This document shows positions 26,665-35,042 of a DNA stretch of 64,000 nt, in pieces. The position numbers were made by a program, and so were the translations under genes. The notes under the pieces are model-generated. The model saw only the letters and a list, made by a program, of their open reading frames with translations, ran no database searches and had not been told where the DNA came from. Every line of letters begins with the position of its first letter. The first letter of the stretch is position 1. This DNA is from Ponticaulis koreensis DSM 19734 (lineage in GTDB: Bacteria; Pseudomonadota; Alphaproteobacteria; Caulobacterales; Hyphomonadaceae), in NCBI RefSeq assembly GCF_000420665.1, contig NZ_ATVJ01000001.1, positions 62,001-126,000 on the forward strand, read 5' to 3'.

Positions 26665-27124
26665 TCTCTTCTGCGGCCTCCATCTCGGCCTGTAATTCCA
26701 ATCTACGCTGCTGGAGCTCGCTCCAGCTCATATTCCGTTCTTCAGCCGTCAAACCCTCAAAAGGGTCACGCGCCAGCGACTGACATTCGGCAGATGCCTG
26801 CCGCGCTTCAAGCTGTTCGACCAGCAGGTCGGCCATGGTACTGGTCTCCGGCCTGAACCTGACCCATTCCGGCGCCTCGAGCGGGCATGCAACGCCTGTC
26901 TCTCCCTCTGGCACATTCGCGCACGCGCGCATGAACACTAACGTGTCTTCTACCCGATAACAGCTCGGCATCATCACCGACATAAGTGCCGAACTATCCA
27001 CACTCAACTCACGAATGGATGGTGGCCGCGGTGAACTCATGGCCTGAAACATGGCAATCAACCCTGCAACACCAATCAAAAGAATGATGATGCGGTTCAG
27101 AAACCTGTCGAGCCATTCAATCAT
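26642..27124 (-). CDS. Hypothetical single-pass membrane protein B
   Basis: 160 residues. One N-terminal hydrophobic segment (RIIILLIGVAGLIAMFQAM) followed by a polar domain with four Cys and an acidic, Glu/Gln-rich tail. It resembles the upstream neighbour in layout: WLDxxLN before the helix, PPSIR after it, then AC...GxxCPLEAP. Function unknown. Overlaps the upstream gene by ATGA and metH by 23 bases. Confidence 0.7.
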   Translation of the reverse strand: MIEWLDRFLNRIIILLIGVAGLIAMFQAMSSPRPPSIRELSVDSSALMSVMMPSCYRVEDTLVFMRACANVPEGETGVACPLEAPEWVRFRPETSTMADLLVEQLEARQASAECQSLARDPFEGLTAEERNMSWSELQQRRLELQAEMEAAEENETDDQN

Positions 27125-27630
27125 TTGTCAGGTCCGGCACCCTCTCTTTCATCTGCCGCACTACGCGTCCAGACATCATCCAGTGGCGAATAGGCACCAT
27201 TCCGGCGCGCGTTAATACGCTCTACGGCCTCACGCGCTGAATTCAACTGATGCGCCATCTCATCCGGCGGCGGACAGGCCAACAGCTCCATCTGCGACAG
27301 CTGCGTTTCCGCAAATATCTGCGCTGAAGCCAGCGTAGCGGGGACGGTCGTCTCCAGAGGCACATCTTCAGGGCAGTTTACAAGCGCTCCTCCGCTTTCT
27401 GAACCGGCCTGTTGGCAGGCATTGAAATACTCATACTGCTCATAGACGCTCAGACATTTCCGCCCATGCTCAATCGCAGCCATAACGGTTCTGACCGACG
27501 GGCGCTCCGGGCGAGGTTCAAAACCCAGCTTTTCCGGGTTCTCAATAGCAATGGCGACCGCCGCGATCACCAGCACGGTGAGCGCCGCATTGAGCACGCC
27601 ATCCAGCCAGTCTGCTGCGACGCTGTTCAT
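27121..27630 (-). CDS. Hypothetical single-pass membrane protein A
   Basis: 169 residues. WLDGVLNAALTVLVIAAVAIAIE is a single N-terminal membrane segment; the rest is polar with five Cys, including CLSVYEQYEYFNAC and ALVNCPEDVP. The shared features suggest it and its downstream neighbour are old tandem duplicates. Function unknown, and the position between metF and metH is unusual. Starts 22 bases after the metF stop. Confidence 0.7.
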   Translation of the reverse strand: MNSVAADWLDGVLNAALTVLVIAAVAIAIENPEKLGFEPRPERPSVRTVMAAIEHGRKCLSVYEQYEYFNACQQAGSESGGALVNCPEDVPLETTVPATLASAQIFAETQLSQMELLACPPPDEMAHQLNSAREAVERINARRNGAYSPLDDVWTRSAADEREGAGPDK

Positions 27631-27652
27631 TCTGTCGCCTCCCCCGCGCTAT

Positions 27653-28423
27653 TTAAGCCGCCTGTTTCTCCGGTTTGATGCCCAATAGTCTACACGTTGC
27701 GAGAGATAATCCAGCTTTATTCAGCGTATAGAAGTGAAAATCCTTCACGCCGCGATCGGCCAGCTTCATCGTCAGGTCCGCTGCAACATTCGCCGTAATC
27801 AGCTCACGCTGTTCGGCGTCGCCTTCCAGCCCTTCATAAAGCTCGTGGAGCCATGCAGGCAGGGTCGCACCGCAAAGCGTCGCAATGCGTTTCAGGCCAT
27901 TAAAGTTCGGCTGCAGCATGATGCCCGGCACAATCGGAATATCGATACCATAGCCGCGCGCAGCATCGAGAAACTCGAAATAGTGGTCCGGCTCGAAAAA
28001 GAACTGGGTGATGGCACGGTCTGCGCCTGCATCCTGCTTGGCTTTCAGGATCTCCAGATCTTTTGCCAGACCAAGGCTATCTGGATGGGGCTCGGGATAA
28101 GCCGCCACGGAAATCTCGAAACGCTTACCTAGCTCCGGACGGTAGTGACGGATAGCCGAGATCAGATCGACGCTGGACTGAAAGCCCTCCGGATGCGGTG
28201 TGAACTTAGCGCCCATGCCCTCAGGCGGATCGCCGCGCAGAGCCACGATGTGGCGGACACCCGCATCAAGATAATCATCGACAACGCCCATGACTTCGTC
28301 TTTCGACGCAGACACACAGGTCAGGTGAGCCGCTGGCGTGAGGTTTGTCTCTTCCACCATGCGCTTCACCGTGCGGTGCGTGCGGTCACGTGTTGAGCCA
28401 CCCGCGCCATAGGTCACTGACAC
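27653..28423 (-). CDS. metF: Methylenetetrahydrofolate reductase, N-terminally truncated
   Basis: The readable MetF runs from GTG 28423 (SVTYGAGGSTRDRTH) to 27653, 256 residues against the usual ~290-300. Conserved parts include RHIVALRGDPP, DISVAAYPE-like EISVAAYPEPHPDS, AGADRAITQFFF and GVKDFHFYTLN. The same frame continues upstream as RRLEPVHPKF and then hits TGA at 28472-28474. The first strand with the catalytic Glu motif (FEFFPP) is absent. An ATG at 28473 that overlaps the regulator stop opens a different frame and ends after ten codons. A short frame-changing deletion near 28440-28470 explains this, so the product is probably inactive. Confidence 0.75.
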   Translation of the reverse strand: MSVTYGAGGSTRDRTHRTVKRMVEETNLTPAAHLTCVSASKDEVMGVVDDYLDAGVRHIVALRGDPPEGMGAKFTPHPEGFQSSVDLISAIRHYRPELGKRFEISVAAYPEPHPDSLGLAKDLEILKAKQDAGADRAITQFFFEPDHYFEFLDAARGYGIDIPIVPGIMLQPNFNGLKRIATLCGATLPAWLHELYEGLEGDAEQRELITANVAADLTMKLADRGVKDFHFYTLNKAGLSLATCRLLGIKPEKQAA

Positions 28424-28471
28424 GAATTTCGGGTGGACCGGTTCAAGACGGCGTTGGTGCGTGCTGCAGGC

Positions 28472-29428
28472 TCATGCTGCCTGTTCCTCGGTTTCAGAGC
28501 GCTTGTCAGCGGTCCATATGTTGACTGTCAGGCCGTCTTCCTCAGACGACTGGAAACGGATCGGGTCGAGTGACACAAGGCCAGCCGCGCCGGTCCAGCG
28601 TGTGATCTCTTCATCAGACAGGCCAAGCCGTCTGTGTTCGTGTTCGGTGCGTAGGAATTCGTGCTTATGAGGCGCAAAATCCACCACAAGCAGGCGTCCG
28701 TCCGGCTTCAGAATGCGCGCGGCTTCAGAAATGACGCGCTCGGGCCGGTCCATATAATGGAGCACCTGATGAATAATCACGAGGTCCGCTACACCATCCT
28801 CAAATGGCGGTGCCGTTACGTCACCATGGCGCACGCTGGCATTCTGAGCACCGCTTTCGGCAAGGTTAGATCGAGCGATGGTCAGCATTTTGTGACTGAG
28901 GTCGATGCCTTCCGCGCGCTCTGCCATGCCTGAAAAAAGGGTGAGCATACGACCTGTGCCTGTACCAAGATCGACCATGAATTTCGCCGGCGTATCGCCT
29001 GCAGCTTTCAGAAGCGCGGCTTCAACAGCTTCGGTTGGATAGTGCTGACCGCGTACATCGTCCCAGCTCTCAGCCTGACGGTTAAAGTAATCCTCAGCCG
29101 CCTGCGCACGCGCCTGCTTCACAACCGTGAGACGCTCCAAATCACGAACGTATTCAGGGTGTTCGGCAGGCAGGAATGGCAGAATAGCGTCTACAAGCTC
29201 GCGGCCTTTGCCTACGGCTGGCAGACGATAAAACACCCACGCACCTTCCGGCAGACGCTCGACAAGACCCGCGGACGTCAGGAATTTCATATGGCGCGAG
29301 AGACGCGGCTGACTCATCGCCAGAATGTCGACGAGCTCCCCGACCGCAAGCTCTCCATGCGCAAGCAAAGCCAGCACGCGCACGCGTGTCGGCTCACCAA
29401 TACTGCGAAGGGCTTCGATTAAATCCAT
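28472..29428 (-). CDS. ArsR-type regulator fused to a SAM methyltransferase domain
   Basis: 318 residues. Residues ~1-90 form an ArsR winged helix (GEPTRVRVLALLAHGELAVGELVDIL split here: GEPTRVRVLALL...LSRHMKFLTSAGLVE). Residues ~130-300 form a class I methyltransferase with VDLGTGTGRML as the SAM site. This is the layout of SahR-like regulators, which sense S-adenosylhomocysteine and control methionine-cycle genes. Its position directly before metF supports that role. The palindrome at 29450-29471 suggests autoregulation. Confidence 0.85.
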   Translation of the reverse strand: MDLIEALRSIGEPTRVRVLALLAHGELAVGELVDILAMSQPRLSRHMKFLTSAGLVERLPEGAWVFYRLPAVGKGRELVDAILPFLPAEHPEYVRDLERLTVVKQARAQAAEDYFNRQAESWDDVRGQHYPTEAVEAALLKAAGDTPAKFMVDLGTGTGRMLTLFSGMAERAEGIDLSHKMLTIARSNLAESGAQNASVRHGDVTAPPFEDGVADLVIIHQVLHYMDRPERVISEAARILKPDGRLLVVDFAPHKHEFLRTEHEHRRLGLSDEEITRWTGAAGLVSLDPIRFQSSEEDGLTVNIWTADKRSETEEQAA

Positions 29429-29449
29429 GACGCTCTCGTTTATTCAGAA

Positions 29450-29471
29450 CATATAAACATATATTTATATG
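29450..29471. promoter_or_regulatory. Palindromic operator upstream of the ArsR-methyltransferase gene
   Basis: Inverted repeat CATATAAA-(6)-TTTATATG with a perfect 8-base arm, 22 bases before the regulator start. ArsR-family methionine regulators bind AT-rich palindromes of this kind, so this is the likely operator of the methionine run. No second copy with full arms was seen near metH at 19535. Confidence 0.6.
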
Positions 29472-29646
29472 ATGTTGTCAAGCGCGTTTATAGGCACCTC
29501 TTTTATCGTGTTGCGATAAAAGCACATAAGGCAAGGCGTTTTAGAAACTCACATAGCCGTGACTTGAAACGACAAATTATAAACCAATTTCTCGTTTCAA
29601 ATACACGGATAGCGCCGCTGACGTTGGCGAAGACAAGAGGGACATC

Positions 29647-30384
29647 ATGAAACCTATTCTGGCACTCGCCTTCGCCTGCAGCCTCGCGGCATGCGCAACA
29701 GCACCCGGTGAAACGTCCCGCAGCGATCCGTATGAAGGCTTCAACCGCTCTATGCTGGGCTTTAATCTGGCGCTGGATGAAGCCGTTCTGGAACCGGCTT
29801 CAGAGGCCTATACAGCTGTCACACCGCGCTGGGGTCGTGACCGCGTTGGCGACTTCTTCACCAACCTTGGCGAGCCGGTCACTTTCGTGAACGAACTTCT
29901 GCAAGGCAATGTCGACGGCGCGACAGAAACCGGCGCCCGCTTTGTTGTGAACTCCACTGTTGGTCTTGGCGGGCTGTTCGATATGGCCCGTTTCCGCGGC
30001 GTTGAAGCCCATGATGAAGACTTCGGACAGACGCTTGCCGTCTGGGGTGTAGACAGCGGCCCATATCTGGTGCTGCCACTTCTCGGCTCTACAAATCCGC
30101 GTGATCTGCTCGGTTTTGGAGTTGATCGGGCGATAACACCCACCAATTACGTGAACTACACGACCAATGATGATGACGAGCTCGCGGTTCGCAGCGGACT
30201 TGCCATTCTCAACGGCCTGAATGCTCGCTCTCGCGCACAGGGACAAATCGAAACTCTGCGCGATCAGCCTGAACCTTATGTGGCACTTCGACGTGCGCAT
30301 ACCTCTCAGAGGGATGCCGCCATTAGAAATGGGCAATCTGACCCAGATGCGTACGAAGAATTGCCCGATTTTGATGATTTCTAG
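29647..30384 (+). CDS. mlaA: Outer membrane lipid asymmetry lipoprotein MlaA
   Basis: 245 residues. Lipoprotein signal with LAAC (Cys16). DPYEGFNRSMLGFNLALD and VNSTVGLGGLFDMA are MlaA (VacJ) signatures, followed by DFGQTLAVWGV and SGPYLVLPLLGSTNPRD. MlaA removes misplaced phospholipids from the outer leaflet of the outer membrane and passes them to periplasmic MlaC, encoded next. The AGAGG site sits close to the ATG. Confidence 0.95.
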   Translation: MKPILALAFACSLAACATAPGETSRSDPYEGFNRSMLGFNLALDEAVLEPASEAYTAVTPRWGRDRVGDFFTNLGEPVTFVNELLQGNVDGATETGARFVVNSTVGLGGLFDMARFRGVEAHDEDFGQTLAVWGVDSGPYLVLPLLGSTNPRDLLGFGVDRAITPTNYVNYTTNDDDELAVRSGLAILNGLNARSRAQGQIETLRDQPEPYVALRRAHTSQRDAAIRNGQSDPDAYEELPDFDDF

Positions 30385-30404
30385 AGTGTCGGAGGGATAT
30401 TTCT

Positions 30405-31088
30405 ATGACACCGCTGTTTAAATCGCTGACCGTTGCTGCCAGCCTCGCCCTGAGCGTCAGCCTTCCGGCTTTCGCAGACCAGGCATCTGAAGATTATGTG
30501 CGTGAGAACGCCAACCACGCGCTCTCTATGCTGAACGATCCTGAGCTCGACTCGCTTGAGCGCCGTGAAGCGTTTCAGGGCCTGATGAACCAGTTCACTG
30601 ACCTGGAACGCGTGTCCCGCTTCGTGATCGGCCGCTATGCCCGCGTGTTCAGTGATCAGGAATTCGACGCGTATTACGACGCCTATGCCCGTTACGCGCT
30701 GGCGACCTATGAAGCCGAGCTGGACAAGTATCGCGGCGAAGAGATTGTCGTGACCGGTTCAACCGACCGTAACGACCGCGACTCTATCGTTGAGACCGTT
30801 GTGCGTCGTCCTACAGGTGACCTGCCTGTGCGCTGGCGGGTGCTGAGCACAGACGATGGTGAGTATCAGGTTGTCGACGTTGCGCTCGAGCTTGATGGCA
30901 ACCTCCTCTGGCTGGCCATCGAACAACGCGCCCAGTTCATGGCGCTGCTTGACCGCTCTAACGGTTCATCTTCCGAACTGATCCGCACGATCAATGAGAT
31001 GACGGCACGTCTTGAAGCCCGCGCACTGGCGCAGCGTACTGACGCTGGCGAAGTCACCGGCGCTTCTTCGGTTCAGGCTGGCCGATAA
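30405..31088 (+). CDS. mlaC: Phospholipid-binding periplasmic protein MlaC
   Basis: 227 residues with a signal peptide (LTVAASLALSVSLPAFADQ). The MlaC/Ttg2 fold is indicated by RVSRFVIGRYARVFSDQEFDAY and WRVLSTDDGEYQVVDV (paired here in order). It ferries phospholipids between MlaA and the inner membrane MlaFEDB complex, whose genes are not in the window. Begins 20 bases after mlaA with GGAGGG upstream, so one operon, closed by the terminator at 31115. Confidence 0.92.
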   Translation: MTPLFKSLTVAASLALSVSLPAFADQASEDYVRENANHALSMLNDPELDSLERREAFQGLMNQFTDLERVSRFVIGRYARVFSDQEFDAYYDAYARYALATYEAELDKYRGEEIVVTGSTDRNDRDSIVETVVRRPTGDLPVRWRVLSTDDGEYQVVDVALELDGNLLWLAIEQRAQFMALLDRSNGSSSELIRTINEMTARLEARALAQRTDAGEVTGASSVQAGR

Positions 31089-31114
31089 GACCGCAGCCTT
31101 TCCTCCCGAATAAA

Positions 31115-31146
31115 AAAAGCCCCGCCAGACTGGCGGGGCTTTTCTT
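31115..31146. terminator. Bidirectional terminator between mlaC and the AbgT gene
   Basis: AAAAGCCCCGCCA-GAC-TGGCGGGGCTTTT, a 13-bp perfect stem with A and T tracts on either side, so it can stop transcription from both convergent genes. Confidence 0.93.
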
Positions 31147-31152
31147 TTAAAT

Positions 31153-32805
31153 TCAGCCACCCGCAGCAGGCAGCTCATAGCCAACCGGAGCGCCCGGCCC
31201 GAGGTCAATTCCAAGCGCGACCCAAACGATCATCAGCGCGAGGCCCGAAATCAGGATCCAGATCGAATACGGGATCATAATGGCGGTGAGTGATCCAATA
31301 CCGAAATCCTTTTTCCAGCGCTGCGCGAAGATCAGGATGAGAGGGAAGTAGACCATCAGAGGCGTGATGATGTTCGTAGCCGAGTCGCCCACACGATAGG
31401 CCGCTGTCGAAGCATCAGGAGAGATACCTGCAAGCATGAGCATCGGCACCATCACCGGGGCAAGAAGCGCCCATTTCGCACTGGCCGATCCGACGAACAG
31501 ATTGATCAAGCCGGTAAACAGAACAATCAGGCCCAGAATGAGCGCCGGATGCAGATTGGCACTTTCAATGGCTGCCGCGCCATGAACCGCAGAGATCAGA
31601 CCCAGATTAGACCAGCCGAACATTGCCACAAAGTGCGCCGCTGCAAATGCCAGAACGAGATAGTACCCCATGTCTTTCATCGCATCAGCCATCATGCCAA
31701 CCAGATCATCACCTGATTTGATGGTCTTGGCGCAAACGCCATAAGCCACACCCGCAGCAAGGAACAGCACAAGGAATGCCGCAACCAGCGAGTTGAACAA
31801 CGGTCCACACCGTTCAAACCATTCTTTCGCCGCGGCCTCATCCGCAGTCAGGCCCTGAGCAATGTATTCTGCATCGGTGATGTAGAGCGGCGTACCCGGC
31901 CCGATGACGAAGAACGTCCAGAGCGCAAACACGCCAAGTACGGCAATACCGGCCCACATCAGGCCTTTCTTCTGATCCTCATTGAGCGGCTTGTCGGCAT
32001 CGTCTTCAGTTGAGCCATCAACGCCCTGCCACGCACCAAGCTTAGGTTCAATGATCTTGTCTGTGACAAACCAGATAACCGGTACAAAAATCACCATCAT
32101 CGCTGCAATGAAATACCAGTTGCCCGCAATGTTCACCTGATAATCCGGCACCAGAATCTCAGCCGCTTCGAGGGTGATACCGTAGAGCAGCGCATCGAGC
32201 TGACCCGGTGCAAAGTTTGCCGAAAAACCGCCGGACACACCCGCAAAGGCAGCCGCGATACCCGCAATAGGATGACGCCCGGCAGAGGCAAAAAGAATGC
32301 CTGCGAGCGGAATGAGCACAACATATGCGGCATCGGCGGCGTGATTGCCCGCCATGGCGACGAAGGCCACTACTGGCGTCAGCAGAAATTTCGGCGCGCC
32401 GCGAACCGCCGCACGCATTGCGTCACCAAACAAGCCTGTACGTTCTGCCACACCAGCGCCCAACATGACGACGAGCACATAGCCGAGCGGATGGAAGTGA
32501 GTGAAGGTTGCTGGCATCTCGGTCCAGAGACGCTGGATATTATCCGGCGACAGCAGGCTGATGGCTGGGATCACGCCATCTGCACCAATGGCAAAGCGCG
32601 CCTTGTTTGCATCGGACATGCCGCCCAGAACCTGATCTGACAACGTTGCCGTCAAACCTGTCAGACTCGCAATCACCGAAATGATGACCAGTACGACCAG
32701 AAGGAACAAAAATATAAAAACCGGATCGGGCAGTTTGTTGCCCGCTCTCTCGACAAAACCGAGAAATCCTTTCGCGTGATCCTGTGTTTCAGGCACGTCG
32801 CTCAT
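31153..32805 (-). CDS. AbgT family transporter
   Basis: 550 residues with about eleven to thirteen membrane segments. GFLGFVERAGNKLPDPVFIF at the N-terminus and GNHAADAAYVVLIPLAG with GGFSANFAPGQLDALL are AbgT signatures. Members take up p-aminobenzoyl-glutamate or pump out sulfonamides and p-aminobenzoate, usually with the proton or sodium gradient. No aminobenzoyl-glutamate hydrolase gene is adjacent, so uptake is not specially supported. Ends at the bidirectional terminator. Confidence 0.9.
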   Translation of the reverse strand: MSDVPETQDHAKGFLGFVERAGNKLPDPVFIFLFLLVVLVIISVIASLTGLTATLSDQVLGGMSDANKARFAIGADGVIPAISLLSPDNIQRLWTEMPATFTHFHPLGYVLVVMLGAGVAERTGLFGDAMRAAVRGAPKFLLTPVVAFVAMAGNHAADAAYVVLIPLAGILFASAGRHPIAGIAAAFAGVSGGFSANFAPGQLDALLYGITLEAAEILVPDYQVNIAGNWYFIAAMMVIFVPVIWFVTDKIIEPKLGAWQGVDGSTEDDADKPLNEDQKKGLMWAGIAVLGVFALWTFFVIGPGTPLYITDAEYIAQGLTADEAAAKEWFERCGPLFNSLVAAFLVLFLAAGVAYGVCAKTIKSGDDLVGMMADAMKDMGYYLVLAFAAAHFVAMFGWSNLGLISAVHGAAAIESANLHPALILGLIVLFTGLINLFVGSASAKWALLAPVMVPMLMLAGISPDASTAAYRVGDSATNIITPLMVYFPLILIFAQRWKKDFGIGSLTAIMIPYSIWILISGLALMIVWVALGIDLGPGAPVGYELPAAGG

Positions 32806-33035
32806 GTCTCACTACTCCCCAGACAAATTCCAAACCCGGAATAGAGCGCGTCACACGCCCGGGCGCAATCCTTACACGTGATAAAACCTAGCGCGGTAAT
32901 CGGATAAATGCCCGCGAAGAATAAACCCCGACTTCAAAAAAATTACTGGCCTTCCCCTTGGTTAAGGGGCGACAGAGAGAAATCTGAAGGCTAAAACTCA
33001 CGCCATAAATACTCGGATCGAGGGAGATAAACATC

Positions 33036-34013
33036 ATGAAGACACGGATCACCGAACTATTCGGCATCGAACATCCGATCATTCAGGGCGGCATGCACCA
33101 TGTGGGCCTCGCTGAAATGGCGGCAGCTGTATCTAACGCTGGCGGCCTTGGCATCATCACCGCGCTGACACAGCCATCTCCAGAAGCTCTGGCGAACGAA
33201 ATCGCACGCTGCAAGGACATGACGGACAAGCCGTTTGGCGTGAACATCACCTTCCTGCCATCCCTCAACGCACCTGATTATCCGGCAATCGTCAAAACGG
33301 TTATCGATAGCGGCGTGAAAGCTGTTGAAACAGCTGGCAACAACCCGTCTGCCGTTCTGCCTTACCTGAAAGACGCAGGCGTGAAGGTCATCCACAAATG
33401 TACTGCTGTGCGCCACGCGCTGAAAGCTCAGTCCATTGGCTGTGATGCTGTGTCTGTTGACGGCTTTGAGTGCGGCGGTCACCCGGGCGAAGACGACGTT
33501 CCGAACTTCATCCTTCTGCCACGCGCAGCAGACGAGCTGGAAATTCCATTCGTATCTTCTGGTGGTCAGGCTGACGGTCGTTCGCTCGTTGCGTCTCTCG
33601 CGTTTGGCGCTGAAGGCATGAATATGGGCACACGCTTCATCGCGACGAAAGAAGCGCCGGTCCACGAGAACGTGAAGCAGGCAATCCTCGCAGCCTCAGA
33701 GCTCGACACGCGTCTGGTGATGCGTCCGCTTCGCAACACAGAGCGCGTTCTGACGAACGATGCTGTTGAGCGTCTTCTCGTGAAAGAGAAAGAACTCGGT
33801 TCTGACCTGAAGTTTGAAGACATCGCAGCTGAAGTTGCCGGCGTTTATCCGCGCATCATGAAAGAAGGCGATATGGATGCAGGTGCATGGTCTTGCGGCA
33901 TGGTTGCAGGCCTGATCAACGACATCCCGACCTGTCAGGAACTGATCGACCGCATCATGGCGCAGGCTGAAGAGATCATCACCCAGCGCATGGGCGGCAT
34001 GCTTAAAGGCTAA
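33036..34013 (+). CDS. NADH:quinone reductase, nitronate monooxygenase family
   Basis: 325 residues. FMN TIM-barrel protein very close in motifs to Pseudomonas PA1024: EHPIIQGGMHHVG, PFGVNITFLPS, VIHKCTAVRHALKAQ, DAVSVDGFECGGHPGEDD and NMGTRFIATKEAPVH. PA1024-type enzymes oxidise NADH with quinones and have little nitronate activity, so the older name nitronate monooxygenase may mislead. Codon choice is biased as in the TonB receptor, suggesting high expression. GAGGGAG precedes the start; a hairpin follows at 34028. Confidence 0.88.
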   Translation: MKTRITELFGIEHPIIQGGMHHVGLAEMAAAVSNAGGLGIITALTQPSPEALANEIARCKDMTDKPFGVNITFLPSLNAPDYPAIVKTVIDSGVKAVETAGNNPSAVLPYLKDAGVKVIHKCTAVRHALKAQSIGCDAVSVDGFECGGHPGEDDVPNFILLPRAADELEIPFVSSGGQADGRSLVASLAFGAEGMNMGTRFIATKEAPVHENVKQAILAASELDTRLVMRPLRNTERVLTNDAVERLLVKEKELGSDLKFEDIAAEVAGVYPRIMKEGDMDAGAWSCGMVAGLINDIPTCQELIDRIMAQAEEIITQRMGGMLKG

Positions 34014-34027
34014 GCCTTATTCAGGTT

Positions 34028-34062
34028 TCGGCTGGCGCATATACCCGCCAGCCGAGACTGCT
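34028..34062 (+). terminator. Probable terminator after the NADH:quinone reductase gene
   Basis: TCGGCTGGCG-(8)-CGCCAGCCGA, 10-bp perfect stem, 15 bases after the stop. The T-tract is weak (TGCTTTCATTTT), so efficiency is uncertain. Confidence 0.6.
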
Positions 34063-34063
34063 T

Positions 34064-34951
34064 TCATTTTGTAGCCCACGGGCTACCGGACGCGTTCAGC
34101 AGGGTCACGAATAGCTGGTTCATTGGTGTTGGAATGCCATGCTTCGCGCCAAGGCGCACAATTACCCCATTGCGGGCATCAATCTCCATCGGGCGGCCAT
34201 TGAGCCGGTCTGTATAGAGCGAGTTGCCGACGCCTTCCGCTGAGTTTCGTTCCCGCTCGATCAGGCCTTCAACCAGTTCGTCAGGAATGTCTGCGCCTTC
34301 TGCGCGCCCGACCTCAGCGCACTCTGTCACGAGCCCGCGCAGCATGCGTTCGACATCTTCATTCCAGACGGGCCCAGTGGACCGCATGGTCAGGGTAGAG
34401 AACGCGCCCACGCAGTTTAGGCATAGCTTCTGCCACGCGCGCGAAGTCCAGTTGGAGACCGCCTGCACATCCATCGGCGCATCGGCAAACAGGTCAACAA
34501 AATCTGCACCATGCGGACCATCCGGCACCACAATCCAGCCAATGGCGTTCTGCAAGACATGCCCCGGCGCTTTGCGGCCAGCAGGCAGATCGACGACAAC
34601 CGGCACAATCTCACGGCCCGGCATCAGCTCATTGAAACGGGCAACATGCTCAACACCGTTCTGGACGACCGCAATGCGTGTCCCTTCGCCTGCCAGCTTT
34701 TCAAGCCAGGGCAGAGTAGCCGCAGAATCATAGGTCTTTACCGCCACGAACACCCAGTCGACCGGCGTTGCCTTTACCGGATCAGTCAGAACCGTAAGCG
34801 AGACGTTCAGAACCCCTTCGGGCGTTTCAGCGATGAGACGGTCAAAGCCGGTTCGTGCGCACAGCGTAACGTCATGGCGGGCATCATTTGCGAGCCATGC
34901 GGCCAGCGTTCCACCAAGCGCGCCCGGCCCGACAACTGCAATCTTCGCCAT
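34064..34951 (-). CDS. 2-dehydropantoate 2-reductase family oxidoreductase
   Basis: 295 residues. A GxGxxG nucleotide site (VVGPGALGGTLAAWLA) opens the protein and FVAVKTYD, VVQNGVEH and KLCLNCVGAFSTL match the PanE/ApbA fold. True PanE makes pantoate for coenzyme A; panD also lies in this window but 22 kb away, so the link is weak. Paralogs of unknown substrate are common, hence no gene symbol. Converges on the NADH:quinone reductase gene. Confidence 0.85.
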   Translation of the reverse strand: MAKIAVVGPGALGGTLAAWLANDARHDVTLCARTGFDRLIAETPEGVLNVSLTVLTDPVKATPVDWVFVAVKTYDSAATLPWLEKLAGEGTRIAVVQNGVEHVARFNELMPGREIVPVVVDLPAGRKAPGHVLQNAIGWIVVPDGPHGADFVDLFADAPMDVQAVSNWTSRAWQKLCLNCVGAFSTLTMRSTGPVWNEDVERMLRGLVTECAEVGRAEGADIPDELVEGLIERERNSAEGVGNSLYTDRLNGRPMEIDARNGVIVRLGAKHGIPTPMNQLFVTLLNASGSPWATK

Positions 34952-35042
34952 GATTTTTTCCTCTCAATTCGGTGCCCACAAAAAGACAGCGCCGGGTGTG
35001 TTGCAACCCGGCGCTCTTAAAATTCGCAGATGACTGGTCGAA

